Origin: a virus
Direction: 5' to 3' (one strand)
IMG/VR virus record: IMGVR_UViG_3300024180_000407
Span: 1-60,827 of that record
DNA length: 60,827 nt
Positions 21,033 to 30,096 of the stretch are shown here, one piece after another. Under the pieces are notes generated by a model. It saw only the letters and a list, made by a program, of their open reading frames with translations, was not told the origin of the DNA and ran no database searches. A program made the translations under genes and the position numbers. Positions within the stretch are counted from its first letter, which is position 1, and each line of letters starts with the position of its first letter.

Positions 21033-22748
21033 TTATCCGTCACAACTTAAGCAATCTGTTGCTGTTCTACTCCCAATATCTCCATTAATAACTGAATCTG
21101 TTCTTAGGTAGTACAGTGTTTTTACTCCTAACCTCCATGCGGTTTGATGTACTTCGTTAATAAATTTAGGATTATCGGTAGGATCAAATGCTAAATTAAG
21201 AGATTGGGTTTGATCAATATATTTCTGTCTTGCTGCTGCTTGTTCTACTAATTTTAACTGATTTATTTCAGCAAAGGTTAAAAAGATAGGCTTATCTTCT
21301 GCTGGCATTATTTCTTCAGGTAAATTAGCAATACTTCCTCTATCCAGCATAATTTGATCCCAAACTTCTTCTGTGTTATGACCTTTTTCACTTAAGTAAG
21401 ATTCTAATGCTGGGTTCTTTCTAATAAATGTACCTTTAGCAGAGTTAAAAGTATATACGTTTGCTGGTACTGGTTCTATTCCTGCTGAAACTCCTCCTGA
21501 GATTGTAGAGTTAGATACTGTTGGAGCTATAGCCAATAAGTGACTATTTCTCATTCCTGTACCTTTACACCATACTGGTTCTCCATATTCATTTGCTAAT
21601 TTTCTTGAAGCATTTTCTGCTTTTTGTTTAATGTCAGAAAATATTTGATGAGTATACGACGTTGCTGCTATTGAATCAAAAGGTATTCTTTCGTTCTGCA
21701 GGAAAGTATGCCATCCTAGTACACCTAAACCTAATGCTCTTCCTTTTTTAGCTGACCTATGAGCTCTAATTAGTGAATCTCTTCCAGAAGTCTTAGCTAA
21801 AAACTCTTCCAATACTCCATCTAAGAAGTAAGTAGCAGTTTCTACTAAATCACTATTCTTCCATTCGTGGTACTTTGTTAAGTTTAAAGAAGATAAGCAA
21901 CAAATAAAACTATGTTCTTCATCAGTATGTAATGTAATTTCTGAACATATATTAGTCATTGAAACATCTAAGTTATTTCTCTTATACGCGGGAGGATTAG
22001 CATTATTAACAGTATCCTTAAACATTATATAAGGTTCTCCTGTTTCCATACGAGACTTCAATATAGTTACCCACGTACCCATAGCTTCAACGTCTCTATG
22101 CTCTAATTTTTGCATAAATGTATCATCCACTACAACACATTGATGAAGGTTTAGACACTGTCTATTAGGGTCTCCTTTTGGTCTTCTAATTTGTAAAAAT
22201 TCTTCAATATCTGGGTGATTAATATCAAGGTTTACAGATGCTGCTCCTCTCCTTACTGCTCCTTGGTTAGTCGCAATAATTGTAGAATCGTAAATCTTAG
22301 CCCATGGTACAACTCCTTCTGATTGTCCAATACCTTCTCTTCCGATTTGTTCTCCTCTTCCTCTTACTTTCGAAAGTCCAATTCCAACTCCTCCTCCAAG
22401 TGATGTTAATCTCATCAGTTCAGCATTTGTGAGTCCAATACCTCTAATAGAATCTGGTGTATCTATTCCAAAGCAAGATATAGGTAACCCTTTATCTGTT
22501 CCCGTATTAGAAAGTACCGGTGAAGCAAGATTTAACCAACCTTTCCACATGTACCTAAAAAATTTATTTTCTAAATCAGGTCTATCTAATCTACTAGCTA
22601 CTGTTGAAGCAACCCGCCTATAGGCTTTTTTTGGTGTTTCGTCAGGTAGTAAGTAACCTTTTGATATTGTTGCTATTGAAATTTCGTTCATCCATTCTGG
22701 ATAATCCTTGCCTGCTTCCCACGCCGAGGTATCTACTGTTATGCTCAT
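21033..22748 (-). CDS. nrdA: Ribonucleotide reductase, alpha subunit (class I, NrdA)
   Basis: A 571-residue catalytic subunit. Its key residues are the Cys in LPISCFGID, the radical Cys in NICSEI, the partner Cys in SFICCLSSLNL, the Tyr pair in LYYLRTD, and the C-terminal CxxC (DCLSCDG) that takes electrons from thioredoxin. It is shorter than host NrdA (about 750 or more) and starts without an ATP-cone region, so it probably lacks dATP feedback. It lies 19 nt after nrdB and converts NDPs to dNDPs for phage DNA synthesis. Confidence 0.92.
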   Translation of the reverse strand: MSITVDTSAWEAGKDYPEWMNEISIATISKGYLLPDETPKKAYRRVASTVASRLDRPDLENKFFRYMWKGWLNLASPVLSNTGTDKGLPISCFGIDTPDSIRGIGLTNAELMRLTSLGGGVGIGLSKVRGRGEQIGREGIGQSEGVVPWAKIYDSTIIATNQGAVRRGAASVNLDINHPDIEEFLQIRRPKGDPNRQCLNLHQCVVVDDTFMQKLEHRDVEAMGTWVTILKSRMETGEPYIMFKDTVNNANPPAYKRNNLDVSMTNICSEITLHTDEEHSFICCLSSLNLTKYHEWKNSDLVETATYFLDGVLEEFLAKTSGRDSLIRAHRSAKKGRALGLGVLGWHTFLQNERIPFDSIAATSYTHQIFSDIKQKAENASRKLANEYGEPVWCKGTGMRNSHLLAIAPTVSNSTISGGVSAGIEPVPANVYTFNSAKGTFIRKNPALESYLSEKGHNTEEVWDQIMLDRGSIANLPEEIMPAEDKPIFLTFAEINQLKLVEQAAARQKYIDQTQSLNLAFDPTDNPKFINEVHQTAWRLGVKTLYYLRTDSVINGDIGSRTATDCLSCDG

Positions 22749-22766
22749 ATGTCTTATTATTATTTT

Positions 22767-23744
22767 TTAAAATGCTGTGGACCAGTCCATTGTGCCTTTA
22801 CTGTAATTTGTAACTCTATTTGCAAAGAAATCAGTCTGTTGTTTTCCTGCTATAACTGCATCAAACCATTTCATAGTCTTTAATGCGCCTTTATCTATAT
22901 CCTCAGAAGGAATTAATGGTGCAAGTCCTAAATCTCCCATTTTAGTATTGACTCTATGACGTATAAAGTTTTTTAAGTCTTCTTTAGATAAATTCTCTAA
23001 ATCTCCTTGCTCAAAAACCTTATCTATAAAGCCAAATTCTAAATTAATTGCTGCTCGTGCTGCTTCTCTTATATCTGCTTCTAGTTTATCAGTTTTTAAT
23101 TCTGGATGCTCTTCCATAAGTGTCCTGAAGAGCCAACAGCCTGCGTTACTATGTAAAGATTCATCTCTTACTGACCATTCTACTATTTGACCTACACCTT
23201 TAAGTAGGTTTCTCATCTTAAAGGATAATAGTACTGCAAAAGAACTAAAAAGATTAACTCCTTCAGTAAATGCTGAAAATATAGCTAATGATACAGCTCT
23301 AGAATGCCAATCTGGAGTACCATCATGTGCGTCTCTGACTTTCATTAGGTTGTCAATTTTAGCTAATGTAGCTTCATCTTCTAAGAATTCAGCAAAATCA
23401 TCTAATCCTAATTCTTCGTTTAGTAAAGAGTAAGCTTCAGCATGTATTGTTTCAAATGCACCAAAGGTTACACCCATCATTATAACTTCTGGTTTCCGGA
23501 ACCAACTGGTAACTAAATTAGTCCAGTAATCGTTTACTACAGTTTCGGTTTGAGCAAAACCTTTTAGTATTCCCCCTATTAAGTTCTTTTCATGCGGCTT
23601 TAAATTAGACTTCCAATCTGTTACGTCCTGTGCCATAGGTACTTCTGTATGTAACCAATGTGCTTGTTGTTGTTTTAACCAATAGTCGAATGCTTGTGGG
23701 TATTCAAATGGTTTGTATACTATTCTTTCTGTTTGTAGACTCAT
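22767..23744 (-). CDS. nrdB: Ribonucleotide reductase, beta subunit (class Ia, NrdB)
   Basis: A 325-residue ferritin-like R2. Di-iron ligands lie in FETIHAEAY (Glu98, His101), FTEGVNLFSSF and RDESLHSNAG. Tyr105 stands in the radical Tyr122 position, so this is a standard class Ia type with a stable tyrosyl radical. It pairs with the downstream alpha subunit. Confidence 0.93.
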   Translation of the reverse strand: MSLQTERIVYKPFEYPQAFDYWLKQQQAHWLHTEVPMAQDVTDWKSNLKPHEKNLIGGILKGFAQTETVVNDYWTNLVTSWFRKPEVIMMGVTFGAFETIHAEAYSLLNEELGLDDFAEFLEDEATLAKIDNLMKVRDAHDGTPDWHSRAVSLAIFSAFTEGVNLFSSFAVLLSFKMRNLLKGVGQIVEWSVRDESLHSNAGCWLFRTLMEEHPELKTDKLEADIREAARAAINLEFGFIDKVFEQGDLENLSKEDLKNFIRHRVNTKMGDLGLAPLIPSEDIDKGALKTMKWFDAVIAGKQQTDFFANRVTNYSKGTMDWSTAF

Positions 23745-23780
23745 ATATCTGTATATATTATTAATGTTAGTAGATAAAAT

Positions 23781-23817
23781 GTCCCCAAGAAACTGTAGAT
23801 AAAAATCTCTTGAGGAC
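23781..23817 (-). terminator. Stem-loop after the helicase gene, possible terminator
   Basis: On the minus strand GTCCTCAAGA/TCTTGGGGAC (10 bp, one G-U) encloses a 17-nt loop, then ATTTTAT. The U-run is weak, so it may act as a terminator, a pause site or mRNA-stabilising hairpin between the helicase and nrdB. Confidence 0.5.
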
Positions 23818-23835
23818 GCTTATATAAATATGGTG

Positions 23836-25197
23836 TTAGGAGTTATTTTGTTGTTCTATACTGAAAAACTTCTTAGCTAATTCTCTATGTGTCGGGGTAA
23901 CACCGTTATCATTGGTACTATTTAAGTCGTCCATATCAGCTTCTCCTTCGAAGGTTATATGTCCGTTATTAGTATCCATTTTAACGTGGTAAGTCATCCC
24001 ATCCATTCCGTATCTGTTTTTCATTACGTGAACACGTCCTGTTCCTAATACCTTATCTTCTTTTTGTCTTGAAAGTGATAAACATACATCAGCAATCATC
24101 ATTTTATCATACGAACCTGCTGCTTTATCTCCTTCAATTATACTATCTTTTGCACCCATTCTGTTAACCTGTGATGGTGTTAGTATTGGTATTTTTAAAT
24201 CTTTTGCTAATCCTTTTGTAGCAATAAATACATCATCTACTTCATGTTTCCTTTCAGACTGGTTACCTTTAGAGGGTGCTTTTAAGTAATCAACGTAATC
24301 AATTATTACTATGTCGGGTTTATGGTCCATATCAATACATTTCTGTATATGTGATTTGATAGTATTAACGCTTGCTTGTTTAGGTGCGTACTCCTTTACT
24401 ATCAACTTACCCTTTAAGTTATCTACATGTGTTTGAACTTCTTTACGATGTTTGTTAACTTCATCGATAGAGTAACCTGTAAAGTAGCAATCGAATCTTT
24501 TACCCACATAGTCTTCTCCGAGTTCGAGAGTATAGTAGTTAACTTTATGACCCAATTTAACAGCATTAGCAGCAATTGCAACCATAGTCCAAGACTTACC
24601 ACCACCAGGGCTACCAAAGATAATACCAAGATCACCAGGACCAAAACCACCTTGTAAGCCATCGTTAAGAATAGGCCAAGGAGAAGGTATAGTAGGCCTG
24701 TAATTTTCCCTATACCTGCTTTCAACGTCTTTATTATATTCATGTCCAATATTTTTATCCATTCCTGCTTTCATTGCTCTTTCAACAGTATTTCTAATAC
24801 CATCAAAATCACCTTGTTTGAGTAAGTCTGCAGAATTAAGTATAGCTTGTTTCATCTCTTGATTTTTACAAAAACCTAGAAACTCTTCTTGAACATACTC
24901 TAAATCATCTTGAGATGCTTGATAAGAATTACGTAATTCCTCTTTTAATGCTACTTGTAGTACTTCGTTCTCTAATTTCTGTAGCTCTACTTTAAGAACA
25001 TCCATTGTTACTGTAGTATGGTATTTATCAAAGTAATTACATATTTCTGTAATTATCCACTTATGTGAATCAGCATCAAAGTATGCTTCTTGTAATACAT
25101 CTCGTACGTTTAGTAAAAATATTTTATCTGTTAGCAGGGAACCTAATACTTTCAGTTGAAAACTTTTTCCGTATGCTTGTAAACTCTTTAGTGTCAT
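23836..25197 (-). CDS. DnaB/gp41-like replicative helicase
   Basis: A 453-residue RecA-fold helicase. Walker A is GSPGGGKS (195-202) after GFGPGDLGIIF. The Walker B region is DIVIIDYVDYLKAP, followed by LTPSQVNR (sensor Gln). The N-terminal domain (about 1-150) is a short helical DnaB-like/gp41-like domain. It unwinds DNA at the fork; no primase gene is visible in this window. A host-type promoter lies directly upstream. Confidence 0.92.
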   Translation of the reverse strand: MTLKSLQAYGKSFQLKVLGSLLTDKIFLLNVRDVLQEAYFDADSHKWIITEICNYFDKYHTTVTMDVLKVELQKLENEVLQVALKEELRNSYQASQDDLEYVQEEFLGFCKNQEMKQAILNSADLLKQGDFDGIRNTVERAMKAGMDKNIGHEYNKDVESRYRENYRPTIPSPWPILNDGLQGGFGPGDLGIIFGSPGGGKSWTMVAIAANAVKLGHKVNYYTLELGEDYVGKRFDCYFTGYSIDEVNKHRKEVQTHVDNLKGKLIVKEYAPKQASVNTIKSHIQKCIDMDHKPDIVIIDYVDYLKAPSKGNQSERKHEVDDVFIATKGLAKDLKIPILTPSQVNRMGAKDSIIEGDKAAGSYDKMMIADVCLSLSRQKEDKVLGTGRVHVMKNRYGMDGMTYHVKMDTNNGHITFEGEADMDDLNSTNDNGVTPTHRELAKKFFSIEQQNNS

Positions 25198-25218
25198 ATT
25201 GTAACCTTTATTTATTTA

Positions 25219-25247
25219 AATATAATGAAAATCAACATGAAAAGCAA
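25219..25247 (-). promoter_or_regulatory. Host-type promoter before the helicase
   Basis: TTG at 25247-25245 and TATATT at 25224-25219, 20 nt apart, with a 21-nt leader to the ATG at 25197. Confidence 0.7.
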
Positions 25248-25276
25248 CTAAAAGATGCTTTATCTTCACGTTTTTT

Positions 25277-26311
25277 TTACTTCTTTTTGTAGGTAGTTAA
25301 ACCTCTAAAATTCTCTAGCCATGCTTCAGTATTTTTGGTAATACCTTCGATGCCGTCCAGTTCTAACATTCGTAAAAAAGCGCCTGTCTGTAAATCATTT
25401 ACTGGTGTCTTAATTACGTCTCTTACGTATTGCTTTTCACTATCATCTAAGCTTGTTACATGTAGATCCATTAATTGAAAGTTTGTTTCTACTCTATCCC
25501 ATTCTGTAATTATCTTTGGAAAGATTTTCTTTACTTTCTTTTCGTCTAACTTTGCTTCACATATATCGTAAACATACTGTAAAGTAGTTCCAGGCTTATC
25601 AATTAAGTCCGGAAATTCAGATAATATAGTTTTTATCCCTAACCCTTTTACTCCTGCTAAGTTATCGGAATTATCTCCTAGGAGCGCTTTTACTACATTA
25701 TAGTTTTCAGGGATTACTTGCAATTCTGCATTTATATTATCTTGTGTAAAGGTTTTCTTTTTAACCGGTGCGTAAACTTCTACTGTATCATCTACTAACT
25801 GTAAAAAATCTTTATCTGAAGATATAATTGTGCATTTCTTAACGTTTGAGGAAGAAGCTAATTTAGCCATGTACGCTATTATATCATCTGCTTCTAATTT
25901 CTCTAACATCATAGATTGCATAGGTAGACACTCTAAATAATCCTGAACTCTATGTAATTGCCCTATAAGGGCTTCCATCTCTTGTTCCTTAGTATCATAT
26001 AATCCCCAGTGGGTTATTCTACTTGTTGCTCTTTGAGCTTTATAGTTTGGATCTACATTTTTCCTATTAGCAGATCCTCCTTTACCGTCCCATACTATTA
26101 ACACCCTAGTAGGATCAAAAATCCTCGTTACGTATCCCAATGAGCGAAGGAAGCCCACCAAGCCGCCTACATGGGAGCCTGATGGGTTCATCGCTTTGAG
26201 TAGAGAGAAACTACGAATTAACATATTCATAGCATCTACGACCAAGATATGGTCGTTTAACTCACGGGGTGGGGTTTCTTTTAAATTATTGAGTATGTTT
26301 TCGTACGCCAT
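25277..26311 (-). CDS. FEN/RNase H-like 5'-3' exonuclease
   Basis: A 344-residue nuclease like T4 RNase H and the PolA 5' nuclease domain. Acidic metal-ligand motifs are ILVVDAMNMLIRSF, VLIVWDG, LEADDIIAYM and ISSDKDFLQLV, then GDNSDNLAGVKGLGIKT (H3TH motif). It removes Okazaki RNA primers and flaps. It overlaps the uvsX stop by one base, so the two are coupled. Confidence 0.92.
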   Translation of the reverse strand: MAYENILNNLKETPPRELNDHILVVDAMNMLIRSFSLLKAMNPSGSHVGGLVGFLRSLGYVTRIFDPTRVLIVWDGKGGSANRKNVDPNYKAQRATSRITHWGLYDTKEQEMEALIGQLHRVQDYLECLPMQSMMLEKLEADDIIAYMAKLASSSNVKKCTIISSDKDFLQLVDDTVEVYAPVKKKTFTQDNINAELQVIPENYNVVKALLGDNSDNLAGVKGLGIKTILSEFPDLIDKPGTTLQYVYDICEAKLDEKKVKKIFPKIITEWDRVETNFQLMDLHVTSLDDSEKQYVRDVIKTPVNDLQTGAFLRMLELDGIEGITKNTEAWLENFRGLTTYKKK

Positions 26312-27384
26312 TAGTCTAGTAGGTTTGGAGATATTGGTGTTTCTTCTAAATCTCCTTCTTCGATTAGATCAAAGTCTACCGAACCTACTAGTTTTAACCA
26401 GTGTTCTTTATGAGCATCTCTATACTTATCAATTGCTTTTTTATCATCTTCGATAAATCCGTGAGATGTCATAACTACTCTTCCTCTTGACTGTACTCCT
26501 CCAATGTGGTTCTTTTCAATCTGTATATTCGTTCTTTTAGCAAACTCTACTTGAAGACCGTTTTTTACAGCTTTAATTTTAGAAGTACCTGGGTTAGTAA
26601 TATTACCAAAGGTGACTACTAATGTAGCATCATACCACATAGACATTCCTCCTTTATTCTGCAACTTAGGTTGCCCCATTGGATGCTCTGGTTTCATAGT
26701 CCATACCTTATTAATAGCTACCAATGTATTGGTATAAGGTGAGTTCTCTTTTCTAGATAACAGAATCTTTTGATTCAAGTTATTTCCAAATTGAGTAGAC
26801 ATTGCTCCTGCATTCCATTCATTGTTGTTCTTATTAGAACGTACTGATAAGTCACAAGGTATAGATCCAATAGAGTCCCAAAAGAAACACATATCGTAAG
26901 GTAGGTTCCCTTTAGCTTGTTCATCCATTAAATCAGCCATATATACTGCTACTTCTTCAATAGTATTTAATGAACCTCTATCAGCATAAAGGAAGTGACC
27001 TTCATAGTCTACTACATTTCCATTCTCATCTTTTACTTCATTAAACTTTAATCCCATTTCCTTAGCATGTTCCCATGACCATTTCATCTCTGAGATTACA
27101 AAGACTGGTAGTATCCCCATCTTTTGAGCGTTAACAGCTGCTTCTAGTAAAGCTGTTGTTTTGCCGGTATCACTATGCCCTCTAAGTAGTGTAATATGTC
27201 CTGTTGGGATTCCCGGTAAGGAAGTAATATCTACAAAAGCTTTAGAAAGAGGTATCCATCCTTGCTCTTTAAACTTTACAGATGAGGAGGAATACCCTTT
27301 CTTCTTCTTAAAGTTTCCTAAGTTGAATGATTTTTGTACAGACGCTGCTGCACGTACTTGTGTTTGTTCTTTCTTTTTCGCCAT
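26311..27384 (-). CDS. uvsX: UvsX/RecA-like recombinase
   Basis: A 357-residue RecA-family strand-exchange protein with Walker A GHSDTGKTT (69-77), Walker B in FFWDSIGSIP, and the L2-like region NKGGMSMWYDATLVV. The charged N-terminus is Lys-rich and the acidic C-terminus (EEGDLEETPISPN) matches UvsX. It drives recombination-dependent replication with gp32, encoded 2 nt upstream. Confidence 0.92.
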   Translation of the reverse strand: MAKKKEQTQVRAAASVQKSFNLGNFKKKKGYSSSSVKFKEQGWIPLSKAFVDITSLPGIPTGHITLLRGHSDTGKTTALLEAAVNAQKMGILPVFVISEMKWSWEHAKEMGLKFNEVKDENGNVVDYEGHFLYADRGSLNTIEEVAVYMADLMDEQAKGNLPYDMCFFWDSIGSIPCDLSVRSNKNNNEWNAGAMSTQFGNNLNQKILLSRKENSPYTNTLVAINKVWTMKPEHPMGQPKLQNKGGMSMWYDATLVVTFGNITNPGTSKIKAVKNGLQVEFAKRTNIQIEKNHIGGVQSRGRVVMTSHGFIEDDKKAIDKYRDAHKEHWLKLVGSVDFDLIEEGDLEETPISPNLLD

Positions 27385-27386
27385 GT

Positions 27387-28181
27387 TTATTCGTTAAATA
27401 AGTCATCAAATTTACTAACAGTGTCTTTATTCCCAGTTGCAGCTTTATCTAAAGTAAAGTCTGTTTTTGCAGGGGTTGTATTATCTGTACCTCCTGGTAA
27501 TGCAGCAGGTTGATCTTCCTCTACTGAACCGGGGTTTAAGTAATTTTGCAATTGCTTTTTAACAAAATCGTAATCATATTGAGTAAACGATTCTACAGGG
27601 TTTGGTTGTTCTTTTAACCAAAGGTCTACTAAATCATTATTATCTGATAATGGTGTTTGTTTTGGTTTAATTCTTACCGTTGTAGTAGGGTATGGGTTAC
27701 CTTGTTGTTGTTCAACAATTAAGTCCCAACCGTTAATTACGTCTGTAAAGTCACCTACATCTTCATCTTCAGCAAGAGCTAAAAGAGCTTTATAAATAGT
27801 AACTCCGAAACCCCATAACCTAACACCTTTATCTTCTTCTCCTCTTACTACTACAGGAGCAAAGACTCTAGTTTTTGGGTTAATCTTACCTGATAAAGAC
27901 CAGTTGTCTTTGTCATTGGTTTTTCGTAGTTCTTTCACAAATTCTTCGATAGGATCTTGCTTACCAAAATTTGATAAGGCAATCATAGGGTACTTCCCTA
28001 TTCCATAGTGAAATTTTAATTCCTTAAAAGGAAATGCAGGGTCTAGAGCAGATGGAACAATTCTAAGAGTTTGTTTACCTAGTTCAGGTTTCCAAAAAAT
28101 CTTTGAATAGTCTGTCTTTTCTCTGTCCTGTCCGTTGTTGTTTAAGGCATCGAGTTTAGCCTTAATAGCATTTAAATCCAT
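27387..28181 (-). CDS. Single-stranded DNA-binding protein (gp32-like)
   Basis: A 264-residue SSB of the gp32 type. The core includes YSKIFWKPELGKQTLRIVPS and FPFKELKFHYGIGKYP, followed by a variable linker and a highly acidic tail ending FDDLFNE, which recruits partners. It lacks obvious gp32 zinc cysteines. It leads the uvsX-FEN-helicase block and has its own promoter. Confidence 0.88.
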   Translation of the reverse strand: MDLNAIKAKLDALNNNGQDREKTDYSKIFWKPELGKQTLRIVPSALDPAFPFKELKFHYGIGKYPMIALSNFGKQDPIEEFVKELRKTNDKDNWSLSGKINPKTRVFAPVVVRGEEDKGVRLWGFGVTIYKALLALAEDEDVGDFTDVINGWDLIVEQQQGNPYPTTTVRIKPKQTPLSDNNDLVDLWLKEQPNPVESFTQYDYDFVKKQLQNYLNPGSVEEDQPAALPGGTDNTTPAKTDFTLDKAATGNKDTVSKFDDLFNE

Positions 28182-28214
28182 ATAACATTTTATTTTTAAT
28201 TATAACCTACTATT

Positions 28215-28243
28215 AATATACGAAAAAATAATTAACGAAGCAA
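28215..28243 (-). promoter_or_regulatory. Host-type promoter before gp32
   Basis: TTG at 28243-28241 and TATATT at 28220-28215, 20 nt apart, with a 33-nt leader to the ATG at 28181. Confidence 0.7.
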
Positions 28244-28245
28244 CT

Positions 28246-28695
28246 TTAAAGCTCAATAATATTAAAAAGTTTTGTGTTAATTCTTTTAAGTTCTGGTCCT
28301 TTTGTAAGTAGTATACAGTTTCTATAGTCTGACCAGTTTACTTTGAAAGAGTTATCTAACTTACCGTCGTTTAGTTGCTTTATTAATGTGTTTAAAGCAT
28401 TGATAGTGTATAGTGTGTTAGTCTCTTTTTTTCTATGTACTAGTATGGTATTATCTAAGAAAGTAGATACATTACCAAAATCAACATTATATGTACAAAT
28501 ATATTCGTTTTGACTTTTTGAGTAAAGTACGAATATTTTATTATACACTATGCGATATTTTTCTCTTATGGATGTAAGTACGTCGTCTAATGTTTCTTCA
28601 GTAGAGAACGTACAAAACAGCTTGTTGCTCATATCTTCGTTTAAATAAACTTCATTGAGATCATAGCTCAACGAAAAATCTGTAACTGTTTGCAT
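28246..28695 (-). CDS. Unknown protein between gp32 and the second polymerase (149 aa)
   Basis: A 149-residue protein with several strands and helices (LDDVLTSIREKYRIVYNKIF, then LYTINALNTLIKQLNDG). No family is recognised. It lies just downstream of the polymerase-like gene (24-nt gap). A small replication accessory is a guess from position. Confidence 0.55.
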   Translation of the reverse strand: MQTVTDFSLSYDLNEVYLNEDMSNKLFCTFSTEETLDDVLTSIREKYRIVYNKIFVLYSKSQNEYICTYNVDFGNVSTFLDNTILVHRKKETNTLYTINALNTLIKQLNDGKLDNSFKVNWSDYRNCILLTKGPELKRINTKLFNIIEL

Positions 28696-28718
28696 TTTAT
28701 ATAAATATTAAACTGTTT

Positions 28719-30044
28719 CTATAAAACTAAGTCTTTACTGAATTTAAATTTTACCGGGTAAGAATTATCCTTTTCTAGTATATTCTGTATACCAAATAAG
28801 ACTTCTTTTCCGTCTTCTTTAGAAAAGTCAAAAAGCAGTGCATCATATGTGTATAACACGACTTTAGTCTTTTTATCCTGTAAATACCTTAGTACTTCTT
28901 TTAATATAAGAATATTATTTGAGGTTTCCAACGATTGCATCATATAATTCATTAATTTTGCTGGATGCATGTCTTTTAGCTTGTTTGAAAAGGCTTTACC
29001 TGATTGTGGATTCCAGACACAACCTGTTTTTTTGAAACTATCCCACATAGCATCAATATATTCCTGTATTTCTTTAAATATTTTTAAGTCTTTATGCTTT
29101 TCTGGTATTTTGCCGTATATAGCATGAAAGTTAATCTGTTTTGCTTCTTTATACTGCTCTTCTGTTATGTCATCAGTGCCGAAGTAGTGTTTTGCAAGTT
29201 GCTTATGGGCAGATTCATCTGATAAATAATAGTCAATTTGATTACAAAGTAACCTAAGGTGATAACCATCAAAATCAAACTCCACAAAGTAATCATTTTG
29301 CGGTGTGAAGGTCTTTCTATAATCTTCCGTGTGAGGAATAGCAGCGAAATTAATACTGTTATAAGCATTAGTGGGTCTAGATGTAGCATTATATAAATTA
29401 TATGAAGTGTATACTGTATTTTTTTCTATATTATACCTAGGTTCTCTTGGTTTAAAGTTACTAATAAAGTCATCTCTATGTATACCTAATCCTTGTTGCT
29501 CTAGTAAGTAAAATACTGATGTAGCTGTATTATTATAAAAATCAAATCCATCGGGTATTTCTATATCGATTAACTCTTTTACTTTGTTGTATAATTCTTC
29601 GCAAGATTCATACAATTTAGATATGGGTATAAGTTGGTTTATATTATTATGTTCTCTAAATCTATTATAAAAAGGAGTAATACTTCTAGTAAACTTAGAA
29701 TACTCTAATCTACTGTAGTTTGTCATTGAGTGTACCAATGAAAGATCTATTGCAGAGGGTACATTAAAATGGTAGAGCAATTCTTTCTTATTTAATGTAT
29801 ATAGTTTAGATGCTTTGTTTAAAAGAGTAGAGACACGTGTTTTATCTATATTTAAACCTTCACTATGTTCTATAGGAATTATGTACCCATGTTGACTATT
29901 TAACAGTCTTAGGTATACAGCAACTGTAGAAGTTAATTTTGGATGAAAGTTATAGTCTGATGAAATTACATCTACATAACATCCTAGCTTAACTAGTTTT
30001 TCTAAGTTTTCTAATTTTGATTCTTTCTCTACTATATAAAACAT
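28719..30044 (-). CDS. Divergent second family-A DNA polymerase-like protein
   Basis: A 441-residue protein with family-A hallmarks in order: TSYNLYNATSRPTNAYN then INFAAIP (matching the TGRLSS...LQNIP segment), motif A EFDFDGYHLRLL (about 256-267), motif B YKEAKQINFHAIYG (298-311) and motif C TYDALLFDF (399-407). It has no exonuclease motifs. The motif A Glu is His, motif C HDE is YDA, and the motif B Arg is Tyr, so activity may be reduced or specialised. It keeps the Asp residues, the motif B Lys and Tyr, and a Phe762-equivalent. I infer a paralogue with an accessory or regulatory role. Confidence 0.75.
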   Translation of the reverse strand: MFYIVEKESKLENLEKLVKLGCYVDVISSDYNFHPKLTSTVAVYLRLLNSQHGYIIPIEHSEGLNIDKTRVSTLLNKASKLYTLNKKELLYHFNVPSAIDLSLVHSMTNYSRLEYSKFTRSITPFYNRFREHNNINQLIPISKLYESCEELYNKVKELIDIEIPDGFDFYNNTATSVFYLLEQQGLGIHRDDFISNFKPREPRYNIEKNTVYTSYNLYNATSRPTNAYNSINFAAIPHTEDYRKTFTPQNDYFVEFDFDGYHLRLLCNQIDYYLSDESAHKQLAKHYFGTDDITEEQYKEAKQINFHAIYGKIPEKHKDLKIFKEIQEYIDAMWDSFKKTGCVWNPQSGKAFSNKLKDMHPAKLMNYMMQSLETSNNILILKEVLRYLQDKKTKVVLYTYDALLFDFSKEDGKEVLFGIQNILEKDNSYPVKFKFSKDLVL

Positions 30045-30050
30045 ATATAC

Positions 30051-30078
30051 AATATAGTAAAAAAAAATCTATTTTCAA
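30051..30078 (-). promoter_or_regulatory. Host-type promoter before the second polymerase
   Basis: TTTG and TATATT with a 19-nt gap. The box ends 6 nt before the ATG at 30044, so the transcript may be leaderless. Confidence 0.6.
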
Positions 30079-30096
30079 ACTATCTTTACTGAAATG

